From Brienomyrus brachyistius (taxonomy: Eukaryota; Chordata; Actinopteri; Osteoglossiformes; Mormyridae), in NCBI RefSeq assembly GCF_023856365.1, contig NW_026042439.1:241939-305938 (forward strand): a stretch of DNA of 64,000 nt, written 5' to 3'. The translations under genes and the position numbers were made by a program. This document shows positions 42,413 through 57,049 of the stretch, piece by piece. Each line of letters begins with the position of its first letter. Position 1 is the stretch's first letter. The notes beneath the pieces are model-generated. The model was given only the letters and a program-made list of their open reading frames with translations. It did no database searches and was not told the origin of the DNA.

Positions 42413-43662
42413 ATAAGTGCCCCCTGCGGCCCCAGAGCCCGAGCAGCCGTCTCCGCTGCCTGCAGCTACCGCGCCCACGTCCGAGGCGCTTTCCCTGCCT
42501 GCAGCTCCCGGGCAGGCGCCCCCTCTGCAGCCTGCAGCTCCAGTCCCTGGCCCCACTCCAGTCCCTTCTCCCCCTGTGACTCTGGTACCCTCACCCCGAC
42601 GAGCCCGACCCCGGCCGCAGGTCCTTATGTCTGTGTCCCATAAGGGGAGAGGACACAGACGCACGGCTGGGGTCCCACCCGCCCAGCCCCCTGGCTCGCC
42701 CTCCCTCGCCGGCGCTAGGGCTTGGTCGGCACCTGCGGGTCCTGGCCCTCCGGGTCGGCTGTCGTCTGCGGGTCCCCCTCCGCGGCCTCGTCGCCCTGCC
42801 TCGGTCCCTCCTCCGGCGTCTTATCGGTTGCCTGCGGGCCCCCCGACGGCGGCTCCTCATTCGCCTGCTGGTCCTCCCGCTCTGGCGTGTCGGAGGACGT
42901 CGCCGTCTGCTGCGGCTCCCCCTCTCTCCTTGCCCTCGCCAGGGTCCCTTCCAGCTCCTTCGTCCCCTTCCCTGGTCTCCCCTCCGACTCCCTCCTTCGT
43001 CCCTGCGTCTGTCCCTCACCCCGTCTCCTCGGCCCCTCCGGCTCCGGCCTCCCGGCCGCCTGCAGCCCTTCCGGCTGCCTCCCGTCGCCCGCTGGGTCTC
43101 CCTCGGGCTCCTCTTGGTTCCCCCTCCTTCTCTCCCTGGCCTCCCGTCTTTGTCCCTCCTGCCTCTGCTCCCCCTCGCTTTGTTCCTCCTGTCTCTGTCC
43201 CTCCTCTCTTTGTCCCTCGTCCCTCTGGCTTCTGCTCCTCTTTCCCCGATGTTCCCTTCGTTCACTCCCGGTCCTTTTGTCCTGCCTGTTCCCTCCGTGT
43301 CCCCCTTTCTGATCTGTTTCTCTGCCTTTCCTGTCTTATGTCAAGTCTTGTCCTGGCTCCTTCCCCTGTGCCAGTTCTGTCTGTCCGTTCTGTTCCCTGT
43401 CCCTCATTAATGAGGTTTTATATAGATATACATATATGCCCGGCTTGTCCGCTCCTCGTGTGTGCCACGCCCCCTGATTACCCACGTGTGCTTCCCTGAT
43501 CGTCTCCTGCTTTGCCCGATTACTTTGATTAGTCATGACCTATTTTAAGTCCTGGTCTTACCTGTTTGCCCTGTCCGTCATTGTAGTTTGTCAATGCCTG
43601 CGTTCCGTCCTGCTCTACCCGCTCCGTTTCCCCGATTAAAGACCCGTTTTCACAAACACAAA
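42413..43662 (+). other. GC-rich, proline-rich open segment (unit B)
   Basis: Copy of 6326-7575. The plus-strand frame 42417-43499 stays open. One difference seen (A at 6921 versus G at 43008) is silent in this frame's codon (GCA/GCG) but changes other frames. Confidence 0.4.
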
Positions 43663-43688
43663 AAAAACTATATGTATACATATACATA

Positions 43689-44857
43689 CACTGAACAAAA
43701 ATATAAACGCAACACTTTTGTTTTTGCTCCCATTTTTCATGAGATGGACTTAAAGATCTACAATTCATTCCAGATACACAATATTACCATTTCTCTCAAA
43801 CATTTCTCACAAATCAGTCTAAATGTGTGATAGTGAGCACTTCTGCTTTGCTGAGATAATCCATCCCACCTCACAGGTGTGCCACATCAAGATGCTGATC
43901 TGACATCATGGGTAGTGCACAGGTGTACCTTATACTGCCCACAATAAAAGGCCACCCTGGAATGTGCAGTTTTGTCTCACAGCAAAATGCCACAGATGCC
44001 ACAAGCATTGAGGGAGCGTGCAATTGGCATGCTGACAGCAGGAATGTCAACCAGATCTGTTGCTCGTGCATTGAATGTTCATTTCTCAACCATAAGCCGT
44101 CTCCAAAGGCGTTTCAGAGAATATGGCAGTACATCCAACCGGCCTCACAACCGCAGACCACGTGTAACCACACCAGCCCAGGACCTCCACATCCAGCAGG
44201 TTCACCTCCAAGATCGTCTGAGACCAGCCACTCAGACAGATGATGCACGGCCCCATGTTGCAAGGATCTGTACACAGTTCTTGGAAGCTGAAAATGTCCC
44301 AGTTCTTGCATGGCCAGCATACTCACCGGACATGTCACCCGTTGAGCATGTTTGGGATGTGCTTGACCGGCGTATACGACAGCGTGTACCAGTTCCCACT
44401 AATATCCAACAACTTCGCACAGCCATTGAAGAGGAGTGGACCAACATTCCACAGGCCACAATTGACAATCTGATAAACTCTATGCGAAGAAGATGTGTTG
44501 CATTGTATGAGGCAAATGGTGGTCACACCAGATACTGACCGGTTCTGAGTCCCCAGACCCCCAATAAAGCAAAAAACTGCACATTCCAGGGTGGCCATTT
44601 ATTGTGGGCAGTATAAGGTACACCTGTGCACTACCCATGATGTCAGATCAGCATCTTGATGTGGCACACCTGTGAGGTGGGATGGATTATCTCAGCAAAG
44701 CAGAAGTGCTCACTATCACACATTTAGACTGATTTGTGAGAAATGTTTGAGAGAAATGGTAATATTGTGTATCTGGAATGAATTGTAGGTCTTTAAGTCC
44801 ATCTCATGAAAAATGGGAGCAGAAACAAGAGTGTTGCGTTTATATTTTTGTTCAGTA
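43689..44857 (+). mobile_element. Internally deleted Tc1-like transposon (unit B)
   Basis: Copy of 7602-8770 with the same TA flanks and 285-bp inverted repeats (43689-43973 and 44573-44857). It was therefore inserted before the large duplication. Confidence 0.92.
43987..44538 (+). pseudogene. Tc1-like transposase, central deletion (unit B)
   Basis: Same 183-codon frame as unit A, with one amino-acid change (RVTTPAQ instead of RVSTPAQ). The deletion boundaries are the same. Confidence 0.85.
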
Positions 44858-45066
44858 TATATATTTATGGGTGTATCGAGACTAGATGGTCAGTATGGAT
44901 AACTAAGGTGCACTAAAACTGGGTGAGCAGGCAAGGCATGTCACCCAGGTTGTGTGACAATTATTTTATATAAATGTATATATGTATATATATATTCCAT
45001 CCACCATCCCTCCTTTACAGAGAACTGCGTTATTTTTATTGTCCATTACGAAAAAAATAAAAAAAC

Positions 45067-45098
<32 letters not shown>

Positions 45099-45312
45099 TA
45101 TTTATGGGTGTATCGAGACTAGATGGTCATTATGGATAACTAAGGTGCACTAAAACTGGGTGAGCAGGCAAGGCATGTCACCCAGGTTGTGTGACAATTA
45201 TTTTATATAAATGTATATATATATATATATATATATTCCATCCACCATCCCTCCTTTACGGAGAACTGCGTTATTTTTCTTTTCTATTGCTAATAAAAAA
45301 ACTATATATATG

Positions 45313-45371
<59 letters not shown>

Positions 45372-45558
45372 GTGTATCGAGACTAGATGGTCAGTATGGA
45401 TAACTAAGGTGCACTAAAATTGGGTGAGCAGGCAAGGCATGTCACCCAGGTTGTGTGACAATTATTTTATATATATGCATGTACATATTCCATCCACCAT
45501 CCCTCCTTTATGGAGAACTGCGTTATTTTTATTGTCTATTGCAAAAAAAAAACAGAAA

Positions 45559-45611
<53 letters not shown>

Positions 45612-45723
45612 TATTCATGGGTGTATCGAGACTAGATGGTCATTCTGGATAACTAAAGTGCACTAAAATTGGGTGAGCAGGCAAGGCATGTCACCCAGGT
45701 TGTGTGACAATTATTTTATATAA

Positions 45724-45773
<50 letters not shown>

Positions 45774-46057
45774 CATCCACCATCCCTCCTTTACGGAGAA
45801 CTGCGTTATTTTTCTTTTTTATTGCTAATAAAAAAACTATATATATATACATATATATTTATGGGTGTATCGAGACTAGATGGTCATTATGAATAACTAA
45901 GGTGCACTAAAATTGGGTGAGCAGGCAAGGCATGTCACCCCGGTTGTGTGACAATTATTTTATATATATATTCCATCCACCATCCCTCCTTTACGGAGGA
46001 CTGCTTTATTTTTAATATCCATTGCGAAAAAAAAACACAAGAAAAAGAAAAAATATC

Positions 46058-46092
<35 letters not shown>

Positions 46093-46197
46093 GGGTGTGT
46101 CGAGACTAGATGGTCAGTATGGATAACTAAAGTGCACTAAAATTGGGTGAGCAGGCAAGGCATGTCACCCAGGTTGTGTGACAATTATTTTATATAA

Positions 46198-46267
<70 letters not shown>

Positions 46268-47210
46268 CATCCACCATCCCTCCTTTACGGAGAACTGTGT
46301 TATTTTTCTTTTCTATTGCTAATAAAAAAAACTATATATATGTACATATATATATATATATATATGGGTGTATCGAGACTAGTTGGTCATTATGGATAAC
46401 TAAGTTGCACTAAAATTGGGTGAGCAGGCAAGGCATGTCACCCAGGTTGTGTGACAATTATTTTATATATATGTATATATATATTCCATCCACCATCCCT
46501 CCTTTATGGAGAACTGCGCTATTTTTATTGTCTATTGCAAAAAAAAAAAAAAAAAAAAACAATACATATATATACATATATATTTATGGGTGTATCGAGA
46601 CTAGATGGTCATTATGAATAACTAAGGTGCACTAAAATTGGGTGAGCAGGCAAGGCATGTCACCCCGGTTGTGTGACAATTATTTTATATATATATTCCA
46701 TCCACCATCCCTCCTTTACGGAGAACTGCGTTATTTTTATTGTCCATTGCGAAAAAAAAAAAACTATATATATACATATATATTTATGGGTGTATCGAGA
46801 CTAGTTGGTCATTATGGATAACTAAGTTGCACTAAAATTGGGTGAGCAGGCAAGGCATGTCACCCAGGTTGTGTGACAATTATTTTATATATATGTATGT
46901 ATATATTCCATCCACCATCCCTCCTTTACGGAGAACTGCGTTATTTTTCTTTTCTATTGCTAATAAAAAAACTATATATATGTACATATATATATATATA
47001 TTTATGGGTGTATCGAGACTAGTTGGTCATTATGGATAACTAAGGTGCACTAAAATTGGGTGAGCAGGCAAGGCATGTCTCCCCAGTTGTGTGACAATTA
47101 TTTTATATAAATGTATATATATATTCCCTCCACCACCCCTCCTTCACGGAGGACTGCTTTATTTTTAATATCCATTGCGAAAAAAAAACACAAGAAAAAG
47201 AAAAAATATC

Positions 47211-47257
<47 letters not shown>

Positions 47258-47444
47258 GTGTGTCGAGACTAGATGGTCAGTATGGATAACTGAGGTGCAC
47301 TAAAATTGGGTGAGCAGGCAAGGCATGTCACCCAGGTTGTGTGACAATTATTTTATATATATGCATATACATATTCCATCCACCATCCCTCCTTTACGGA
47401 GAACTGCGTTATTTTTATTGTCTATTGCAAAAAAAAAACAGAAA

Positions 47445-47509
<65 letters not shown>

Positions 47510-47929
47510 TATTCATGGGTGTATCGAGACTAGATGGTCATTATGGATAACTAAAGTGCACTAAAATTGGGTGAGCAGGCAAGGCATGTCACCCAGGTTG
47601 TGTGACAATTATTTTATATAAATGTATATATATATATATATATTCCATCCACCATCCCTCCTTTACGGAGAACTGCGTTATTTTTCTTTTCTATTGCTAA
47701 TAAAAAAACTATATATATATACATATATATTTATGGGTGTATCGAGACTAGATGGTCATTATGAATAACTAAGGTGCACTAAAATTGGGTGAGCAGGCAA
47801 GGCATGTCACCCCGGTTGTGTGACAATTATTTTATATATATATTCCATCCACCATCCCTCCTTTACGGAGGACTGCTTTATTTTTAATATCCATTGCGAA
47901 AAAAAAACACAAGAAAAAGAAAAAATATC

Positions 47930-47988
<59 letters not shown>

Positions 47989-48091
47989 GTGTGTCGAGAC
48001 TAGATGGTCAGTATGGATAACTAAAGTGCACTAAAATTGGGTGAGCAGGCAAGGCATGTCACCCAGGTTGTGTGACAATTATTTTATATAA

Positions 48092-48151
<60 letters not shown>

Positions 48152-48453
48152 CATCCACCATCCCTCCTTTACGGAGAACTGCGTTATTTTTCTTTTCTAT
48201 TGCTAATAAAAAAACTATATATATGTACATATATATATATATATATGGGTGTATCGAGACTAGTTGGTCATTATGGATAACTAAGTTGCACTAAAATTGG
48301 GTGAGCAGGCAAGGCATGTCACCCAGGTTGTGTGACAATTATTTTATATATATATGTATATATATATTCCCTCCACCACCCCTCCTTTACGGAGGACTGC
48401 TTTATTTTTAATATCCATTGCGAAAAAAAAACACAAGAAAAAGAAAAAATATC

Positions 48454-48508
<55 letters not shown>

Positions 48509-49375
48509 GTGTGTCGAGACTAGATGGTCAGTATGGATAACTAAGGTGCACTAAAATTGGGTGAGCAGGCAAGGCATGTCACCCAGGTTGTGTGACAATT
48601 ATTTTATATAAATGTATATATATATATATATATTCCATCCACCATCCCTCCTTTACGGAGAACTGCGTTATTTTTCTTTTCTATTGCTAATAAAAAAACT
48701 ATATATATATGTACATATATATATATATATGGGTGTATCGAGACTAGTTGGTCATTATGGATAACTAAGTTGCACTAAAATTGGGTGAGCAGGCAAGGCA
48801 TGTCACCCAAGTTGTGTGACAATTATTTTATATATATGTATATATATATTCCATCCACCATCCCTCCTTTATGGAGAACTGCGTTATTTTTATTGTCTAT
48901 TGCAAAAAAAAAAACAAAAAAAACTATATATATATACATATATATTTATGGGTGTATCGAGACTAGATGGTCATTATGAATAACTAAGGTGCACTAAAAC
49001 TGGGTGAGCAGGCAAGGCATGTCACCCAGGTTGTGTGACAATTATTTTATATATATGTATATATATATTCCATCCACCATCCCTCCTTTATGGAGAACTG
49101 CGTTATTTTTATTGTCTATTGCAAAAAAAAAAACAAAAAAAACTATATATATATATATACATATATATATATGGGTGTATCGAGACTAGAAGGTCATTAT
49201 GCATAACTAAAGTGCACTAAAATTGGGTGAGCAGGAAAGGCATGTCACCCCAGTTGTGTGACAATTATTTTATATATATGTATATATATATATATATTCC
49301 CTCCACCACCCCTCCTCTACGGAGGACTGCTTTATTTTTATTTCCATTGCAAAAATAAAAAATTTTAAAACACAA
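44858..49375. repeat. TA-rich minisatellite array (unit B, uninterrupted)
   Basis: The same unit family as 8771-11700 and 20422-22060 but continuous. Compared with A it has about 473 bp extra (two units, around 45700-46170) and lacks about 511 bp (two units) found in A at about 20690-21200. Both changes are close to one two-unit pair. Confidence 0.94.
48245..48249. other. Empty retroviral integration site
   Basis: A single ATGGG followed directly by TGTATCGAGACTAGTTGG. This is the pre-integration form of the A-unit site at 11701/20422. Confidence 0.85.
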
Positions 49376-49453
49376 AAAAAAAAAAAAACGAAAATAATAA
49401 TAATAAAAATAATTTTGAATGTGTATTCAAATAAGTTTGAATGTGTGTGAACT

Positions 49454-49566
49454 ATATATAAATATATATATACACATGCATATACAGAAATATATACACA
49501 CACACACATATATATATATACACACACACACACAGACACACACTCACATAAACACATACACACACT
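49454..49566. repeat. TA/CA microsatellite (unit B)
   Basis: Copy of 22140-22252. Confidence 0.9.
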
Positions 49567-49792
49567 GTGTACAGTCTTATGCAAAGGTTTGGCACCCCTT
49601 GACAAATAACATCTTTTCAATTACAAAAGCAACAATATCAGTTAATACAGTCTCTTTAGGAACTGGGGGAAAAATACACAATATTTTCAGCAAACATTGA
49701 TGAATAGTTACTTTTTATGCCATAAATTGAACAAAATTACAAAATAAAAACATTATTATGGCACTCTGCAAAAGTTTGGGCACCCTACGTAA

Positions 49793-49930
49793 TCAGTACT
49801 TAGTAACACCTCCTCTGCCAGATATCACAGCTTACAAGCGCTTCTTATAGCCAGCTGAAAGGCTTTCAGTTCTTGTACTTGGGATTTTCTCACATTCTTC
49901 CTTGCAAAAGGCTTCTAGTTCTGTAATATT
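49793..49930 (-). pseudogene. Tc1-like transposase C-terminus, relic (unit B)
   Basis: Identical to 22479-22616, with the same internal TAA. Confidence 0.75.
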
Positions 49931-50568
49931 CTAATATATCAAGGGCTGTATTGTCAAATAGGAGATCGGCAGCATTCTCCCACCTGAGAAAACTGTACTA
50001 CAATGCCCTTGATAGTGTGTAGAAACACACTCGTCAGCTCTAGTCCTCCTGTAACAACGCAAAAGGACTGGCAACCCTCAGGTATTTATGCGTGCGATTG
50101 TATGATAAATTCACCCTGACAGTCTCACACTTCTCTTGGTACCAACAGGTCTCATGGAATATATAAAAGGCAACTGCAACAATTATACTCGGCACTAAAC
50201 ATCGAGGCACGGAAATGCAGCAGAGCTTGTGTATTTCTCAGGATGCATTCTAGTAAAATGCCCGGAAAATGAGCTAAAGACATATTTCAAGGGGCACTAT
50301 ATAAAACCGATGGAAATTTTACTGATTAAATAAAAGGAAAAGCATCGTTTGAAAAATCACAAATGTTTCTAAGATTCAATGCATCGCTTTTTGACCACAT
50401 CATAGCGATGAACACATCATTGTTCCTGACAATGTCCTAATACAGAAATAAAACTTTATGTTGGTAAACTCAAAAAGCCTTCAGCTGTCACACTGGCTAA
50501 CGATCTCAAACGATTATAAAGCAGCATTTTGAAAAGCGCTGTTTTAAAATAACAGATACAACACTTAC

Positions 50569-50857
50569 CTTGTCTTCTGGCCAAATGCTTTTCACGGCTT
50601 GGCACTCCAACGGTGCTGAAACGAAATTTGTATTTCCTCCTACCTCGTTGGCCCTTCAGTTCTTCTTTTCTCCCTTTGGATGTTTTTTTCCTTCTTCTTT
50701 GGATATTGTTTTTTATTTTTGTTTGTTTTTTTTTACTTTGCATGTTTTTCCTTCTTCGGATATTATTTTTTTGGCTTATTTTTTTAGACGATGTTTTTTT
50801 CGTCTTCTTTAAAAATTGATTTTTTTCGTCTTCTTTAAATATTGTTTTTTTTTTCAT
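50569..50857 (-). CDS. Short lysine/arginine-rich open first exon (unit B)
   Basis: Identical to 23255-23543, with the same ATG, open frame and GTAAGTG donor. Lack of change between copies is expected from recency and is not evidence of selection. Confidence 0.35.
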
Positions 50858-50948
50858 CCTTTTGATGTTGTTTTACGGAACAAGAGCCGTACAGTGCTAC
50901 TCTATCAGGAGGTAGCGCCAACTGAACGCCTTGAAGCAGTACCCAGCT

Positions 50949-51049
50949 CTTTTATAGGGAGCGTCAACCCGAAGTCAAGTTCTAGAACGTTGCACTCACT
51001 TTTCATTGGTTTCCCAGCTATGCTGTCAGAATAATGTTTGCTGATTGGT
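50949..51049 (-). promoter_or_regulatory. TATA / HSE / CCAAT cluster (unit B)
   Basis: Copy of 23635-23735 with all four boxes kept. Confidence 0.5.
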
Positions 51050-51520
51050 CGAAAATTTTAAAACGTACCCGAGTACTGTAAAAAAAACTCAAGATCTTGC
51101 TACCCTACGGAGCACCCATAAGGTGATTTTTTTTATACGTTATATGCAGCTATTTGTAGCAGGCCGTAATTAGACTAATCCACCCTTTGTCAATAAAGCC
51201 AACAAGAGAACAGGTTGCCCAAAGTTTGCTCAGGTACACGCCACAGCACAACCTTAAAAACACATCCAGCACAAATCACACTAGTGAATGACACAGCAAA
51301 TCACAGCAATAAAAAAGACCCCTATGGGCAATCCAGCACCCAGACTACAGGTGCCAAAAGGCCCAGCCTGCCTAATAATGAACCCAAAATATACATACAA
51401 CAAAGAAAAAGACACAAACAAAAAAGAAAATAAAACTAGCCAGCTGCTCCCACTAAACCCCGCTCCCGAGGCCACTAAGCCGGCTGGCTTGATAATACAC
51501 GATACAACCTCAGATAAAAC

Positions 51521-51592
51521 ATATTAAAGCAACACCAGGGAGGTTTACAACCTGATCCTTAAAATTATCGACCCGTAATTCCACCTTGAAAA
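51521..51592. repeat. 72-bp direct repeat, left copy (unit B)
   Basis: Copy of 24207-24278. Confidence 0.85.
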
Positions 51593-52231
51593 CCCCTAAA
51601 GAACAGTAGTTTACCCCATGACTCACTGCCCCATTCAAACAAAAAAAAAACAGGTTTTTGGGGTAACCTTTAGGTCAGCTCTTCAAAACCAGGTATGAGG
51701 ACTCTTCAGCTAATCAGTCCTCTAATTAGAAATCTAATTAGGGAGTTGCAGCGAAAACCTGCATACACACCGGCCCTTTGCGGATAAGATTGTTCACCCC
51801 TGAAACAAGCAAACAGAAAGGCTGCTACACTGCAAATTCAATATGCCCGCCGATGCTCCACCAAATCTATCAGGACCCTGCCTGTCTTTCCCGTGCCTGC
51901 TCCTTTGCCAATATGCCCTACCATCGGAACATGCACAGCCATCTCGCCCCGGCTATGCCTCCAGTCCGAACTGCAGTTCCTATACCTGCCTATAATTGCC
52001 TGGCTACAATCCATCCCCCAAAATGAAATTGATGACCCAACGATCACAGCTAAGAATTCTATCCCCAAACCACTGGTCTTCCTCCCCAACCGAACGATCA
52101 TTCACTGACCGTGGTAACTTATAAGGGTTGGTATGATGACCAGTGGTGGACCTCACCGAACGTTTAACTGGTCTCTACACCTCGGGGGGGACATAACCTC
52201 CTCCATTATACGAGGCCTACTTGTGGATGCT

Positions 52232-52783
52232 CTATTGCGACCCCTCCCACCAGCCCTGTCCCCGTAAAATCACAGAGTCCTCATCCGATTCCATTTCTGT
52301 TGCCCCTGTGGGCAACCCAGACTCAGGAGACATTACCAGAACATCTTCCCCTGACATAACAACCCCCTGTGGTACTGGACGCAACTCTGTTCGGTGAACT
52401 TGACGGACAACCCCGTCCCCCTCCATTGGAGTTGCAGAGTAAACTGCACCCTGATCTTGGGGACACCGAACTACCATATACAAACAGGCATCCCAATGAT
52501 CCTGTATTTTACCTCGAACATGGTTCCGCAAACACACCAGCTGACCTTCATCAAACCCCTAATCATTAACCAACTCATTGTGTTTCCGATTTCGTGGTGT
52601 GGCTTGTTCCTCCAACTAAGCCTTCACATACTCTTGAAGCACCTGCAAACTTTCCTGATGGTTTTGTACCCATTCCTCCAAAGGTCCACCATACTGACTG
52701 ATCCCGGCAGGAGCCTGAAGATAGTGTATCGGTAATCGAGGCTCACAGCCAGACCTTAAATAAAAAGGCATCATCCAGTCATT
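52232..52783 (-). pseudogene. Ty3/gypsy-like integrase C-terminus, degenerate (unit B)
   Basis: Identical to 24918-25469, with both stops. Confidence 0.7.
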
Positions 52784-52849
52784 TGGTGGGGTGTAGTATT
52801 GTAAGCTTCTCTGCTGGAGGAAGTGTGTGAAGCAAATTGTGCAAAAAAA

Positions 52850-52921
52850 ATATTAAAGCAACACCAGGGAGGTTTACATCTAGATCCTTAAAATGATCGA
52901 CCTGCAATTCCACCTTGAAAA
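52850..52921. repeat. 72-bp direct repeat, right copy (unit B)
   Basis: Copy of 25536-25607. Confidence 0.85.
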
Positions 52922-53693
52922 TCCAATTACCATATAAAGGATACAAGATGTAAAGATGACAAATGACATGGCACACATTTGTTGTTTAGACTGTTGTGTC
53001 AGGTTAATTGAAAGCTGAAGGATCTTAGTGTTTACTAGTCTAAGTAACAGAATGTCTAAACACTGTGCTTGCCTTTATGGGTTTTTAAGCAGAACATATA
53101 GGTATAGAAACATATTAACATTACGTTTCACGATTCACTGACTGGAGAATAGGAGAATATACACATCAATATTACTACTTAAGTTAACTAACCCTAATCC
53201 CAACCCCTATTGGCACGGAGCCCGCCAGGGTTCAGGTGAGATATAAATCTGTAATCTGTATCAATGGTTTTGCTATCCATACCCACCCTATTAATGTTAG
53301 CTTCCCAGGGTTTCTTGTTAGACAAGCTCTGTGTCTCTCTATACCCCCATTTACTGCACGACTGATTGTCCATTTATAAAGAATCAAATAGGGTGAAGAT
53401 GGTTTTAGTTTACAATTACTCTGGAAGGTGACCAGATTAAAAAAAACTAAATACCATGCCTACGTGTATGTAATCTCCATCACAGTCCCCATTTTCCCCA
53501 TAATCCTCGTTTTGATAGTGCCAATTTGTGTAATGTGAGTTTTTTTTTTTTTTTAAAAACTGTTATAGAAGAACATACTGGATGCCACATGTGTACAATT
53601 ACCCCTTTCTAATTAGTGGGGTCCGTTGTGTCAGCTACAGCCTTTACTAACATACACATAAGTATACAGTCTTACAGCACTTTTGTTTTCCTT

Positions 53694-54369
53694 TTGTATT
53701 TAATGGTTTTCCATTTAGGGGGCAGCATGGTGGTGCAGTGGTTAGCACTGTTGCCTCACACCTCTAGGGCCCGGGTTCGAGTCTCCACCTGGGTCACATG
53801 TGTGTGGAGTTTGCATGTTCTACCCATGTCATCGTGGGGTTTCCTCCGGGTACTCTGGTTTCCCCAACAGTCCAAAAACATGCTGAGGCTAATTGGAGTT
53901 GCTAAATTGCCCATAGGAGTGTATGCGTGAGTGAATAGTGTGTGAGTGTGCCCTGCGATGGGCTGGCCCGCCATCCTGAGTTGTTCCCTGTCTCGTGCCC
54001 ATTGCTTCCGGGATAGGCTCCAGACCCCCCGCGATCCAGTAGGATAAGCGGTTTGGAAAATGGATGGATGGATGGATGGACAGTTTTCCATTTGAGGAAT
54101 TAGCAAAAAACTGCAGTGCATGATGGGTAGGATCTAAAGGCTGCCTAACGCCCTTAATTTGTTTGCAATTTCGCCAGGTAGGCTACCTTCTTTAAACTGC
54201 GTTTTGCTAGACTACACATTTCGAGATGTTTTATTGTAGTCTTGGTAAATATATATATATAGTTTAGCCTAACCCAGCCACTTAAGGGAGCAAGCCAGCT
54301 CAGGTAGGTGCCAGTCCCAAGCCCGGATTAATGGAGAGGGTTGGCGTCAAGAAATAAAGAGAAATAAAG
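53694..54369 (-). repeat. Dispersed repeat, reverse copy, split by a SINE (unit B)
   Basis: Copy of 26380-27055. Confidence 0.7.
53717..54082 (+). mobile_element. tRNA-headed SINE with GGAT tail (unit B)
   Basis: Copy of 26403-26768 with the same 11-bp target duplication. Confidence 0.85.
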
Positions 54370-54924
54370 ACAACTAATACTCCTAGTTTGCGAGATCTGA
54401 CTGCAATGGCAGCACTGCTACAAGGGTGTGGATAAATCTATACAAATATCACCTGCATGCACATTACTTCTTTTACAATAACCAACTCCTGATCCATACT
54501 GTTAGTCGTGAAAAAAAAAACTATCGTGTACATAGAGGCCCTGTGTAAAAAGATAACTGCCAAGGAAAAGATCAAAAACATTTATTTCAAGGATACAAAG
54601 TTTTTATGGTCATGTACAGTGTACAGTGCAATTCTTATTTGATTAACTTGAATGTCTCCACAGACTAGACGATTAAACAAATAAAGCAGCGCAACATTAC
54701 AATAACTAATAACAAATAAACAAAGCTCACGAGTACTATTACAGTATTTATATCATTTATTTAAACTTAATTTTACCAGGTAAATTAACTACAAAGCAGT
54801 TACCACTGCTTTACCTGCTTCTCGGGAGAAATAGCAGATATACGTCATGTATGTGACTAAATTCTTAAGCCAATAAGGGCAAAGTTGTGTCGTAATGGAG
54901 GCGGATCCAGTTTGTGCAGCCGGT

Positions 54925-55210
54925 TAAAGACACTACGGGCATGTAAATGGAGAACGAAATTATAGTTATACCGAATCTCCTACACACAATACCAAGGTTA
55001 CCAACTTTGGTCAGCTGACCGGAGTGAGACGTTCAATTCCCGTAAGATTTCTTTGCGCCAGCCTGAGAGTCTGAAAACACGTCACACCAGATGCATGAGA
55101 GATGGAAACCTGGGATATTCAGTCGAATCAGATCAAATATGATGCTAAGTTAGTACTAAGTTAAAATATGTTCCGGACTTGTAACATGCACCCATGATTT
55201 GGAACAGTCA
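54925..55210. repeat. Direct repeat family R1, copy 1 (unit B)
   Basis: Copy of 27611-27896. Confidence 0.85.
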
Positions 55211-55633
55211 GCAGGCTGTCTCTGGCCACGCCCCCTACACTCGGTCCGGCCCCTGGCTTTTCCTGAATTCTGATTCCTTTAGATAAACATTGACTTCATT
55301 GATATTGTTATTGATTTATCGACAGACCATCATACTTTTTAGACGTTATAATAACAACACTCTATTGATCCCCAAAGAGAGAAATTCTCTCCTTGCCTGC
55401 CCCCTCTTACTGTCCATGATACACAAGCACATATGTAGAAAAACGTCAGCTTGGAAGCCAAGGCTGGACTTAACCTACTCTATTCTGGTATTCTGTTCTC
55501 CCAAGTAAGGCATCCCAAGTTCGAATCCAACTTCCGACAAAAGTTCTTCAATCGCTACAGCACAATTTGAGCCACTGATCGGCTTTAATTGCTTTGTTTT
55601 ATTTTTGCGTTTCAGGCAAAACTACATAACACT

Positions 55634-55901
55634 TAAAGACACTTCGGGCATGCAAATGGAGAACGAAATTATAGTTATACCGAATCTCCTACACACAATA
55701 CCAAGGTTACCAACTTTGGTCAGCTGGCCGGAGTGAGACGTTTCTCAGGCGCCAGCCTGAGAGTCTGAAAACACGTCACACCAGATGCATGAGAGATGGA
55801 AACCTGGGATATTCAGTCGAATCAGATCAAATATGATGCTAAGTTAGTACTAAGTTAAAATATGTTCCGCACTTGTAACATGCACCCATGATTTGGAACA
55901 G
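55634..55901. repeat. Direct repeat family R1, copy 2 (unit B)
   Basis: Copy of 28320-28587. Confidence 0.85.
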
Positions 55902-56083
55902 CAGCATACCTGTCAAGGTTTGGATTTGAAAATAAAGGAAATTTTCCGGCACCCGCCGTGAGCCATCCCACCACCGCAACCAGGCTCCAGTATCCCTTAC
56001 ATTTTAAGACAGGAAATATAAAATAATATAAATTATATAAAATATAATATAAATATAAATATAAATATATAAAATATATTTTT

Positions 56084-56156
56084 GGCCACAACCGGGATTC
56101 GAACCCCGGTCTCCCGTGTGAAAGGCGGCGATCTTACCACTACACTATCCAGCAAC
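56084..56156 (-). pseudogene. tRNA-like sequence, single copy (unit B)
   Basis: The same 73-nt sequence as the four copies in unit A. Its left flank matches A copy 1 and its right flank matches A copy 4, as expected if the array expanded or contracted by unequal exchange. Confidence 0.6.
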
Positions 56157-56673
56157 TATATAATATAAGGGAGATTTACGGGAAAATACTAATACGGGAG
56201 GACGGCGGGAAAGAGAAGTAAAATACGGTAGTTTCCCGGCCAAAACGGGAGACTTGACAGCCTGAGATGGCTGTCTCTGGCCACGCCCCCTACAGTCGGT
56301 CCGGCCCCTGGCTTTTCCAGCGTGTTCGCGAAAACGACTTCATTTATTTTCTTATTGATTTATCGACAGACCATCATACTTTTTAGACGTTATAATAACA
56401 ACACTCTATTGATCCCCAAAGAGAGAAATTCTCTCCTTGCCTGCCCCCTCTTACTGTCCATGATACACAAGCACATATGTAGAAAAACGTCAGCTTGGAA
56501 GCCAAGGCTGGACTTAACCTACTCTATTCTGGTATTCTGTTCTCCCAAGTAAGGCGTGGGTTCGAATCCAACTTCCGACAAAAGTTCTTCAATCGCTACA
56601 GCACAATTTGAGCCACTTACGGCTTTAATTGCTTTGTTTTATTTTTGCGTTTCAGGCAAAACTACATAACACT

Positions 56674-56959
56674 TAAAGACACTACGGGCATGTAAATGGA
56701 GAACGAAATTATAGTTATACCGAATCTCCTACACACAATACCAAGGTTACCAACTTTGGTCAGCTGGCCGGAGTGAGACGTTCAATTCCCGTAAGATTTC
56801 TTTGCGCCAGCCTGAGAGTCTGAAAACACGTCACACCAGATGCATGAGAGATGGAAACCTGGGATATTCAGTCGAATCAGATCAAATATGATGCTAAGTT
56901 AGTACTAAGTTAAAATATGTTCCGCACTTGTAACATGCACCCATGATTTGGAACAGCAG
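56674..56959. repeat. Direct repeat family R1, copy 3 (unit B)
   Basis: Copy of 31621-31906. Confidence 0.85.
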
Positions 56960-57049
56960 CATACCTGTCAAGGTTTGGATTTGAAAATAAAGGAAATTTT
57001 CCGGCACCCGCCGTGAGCCATCCCACCACCGCAACCAGGCTCCAGTATC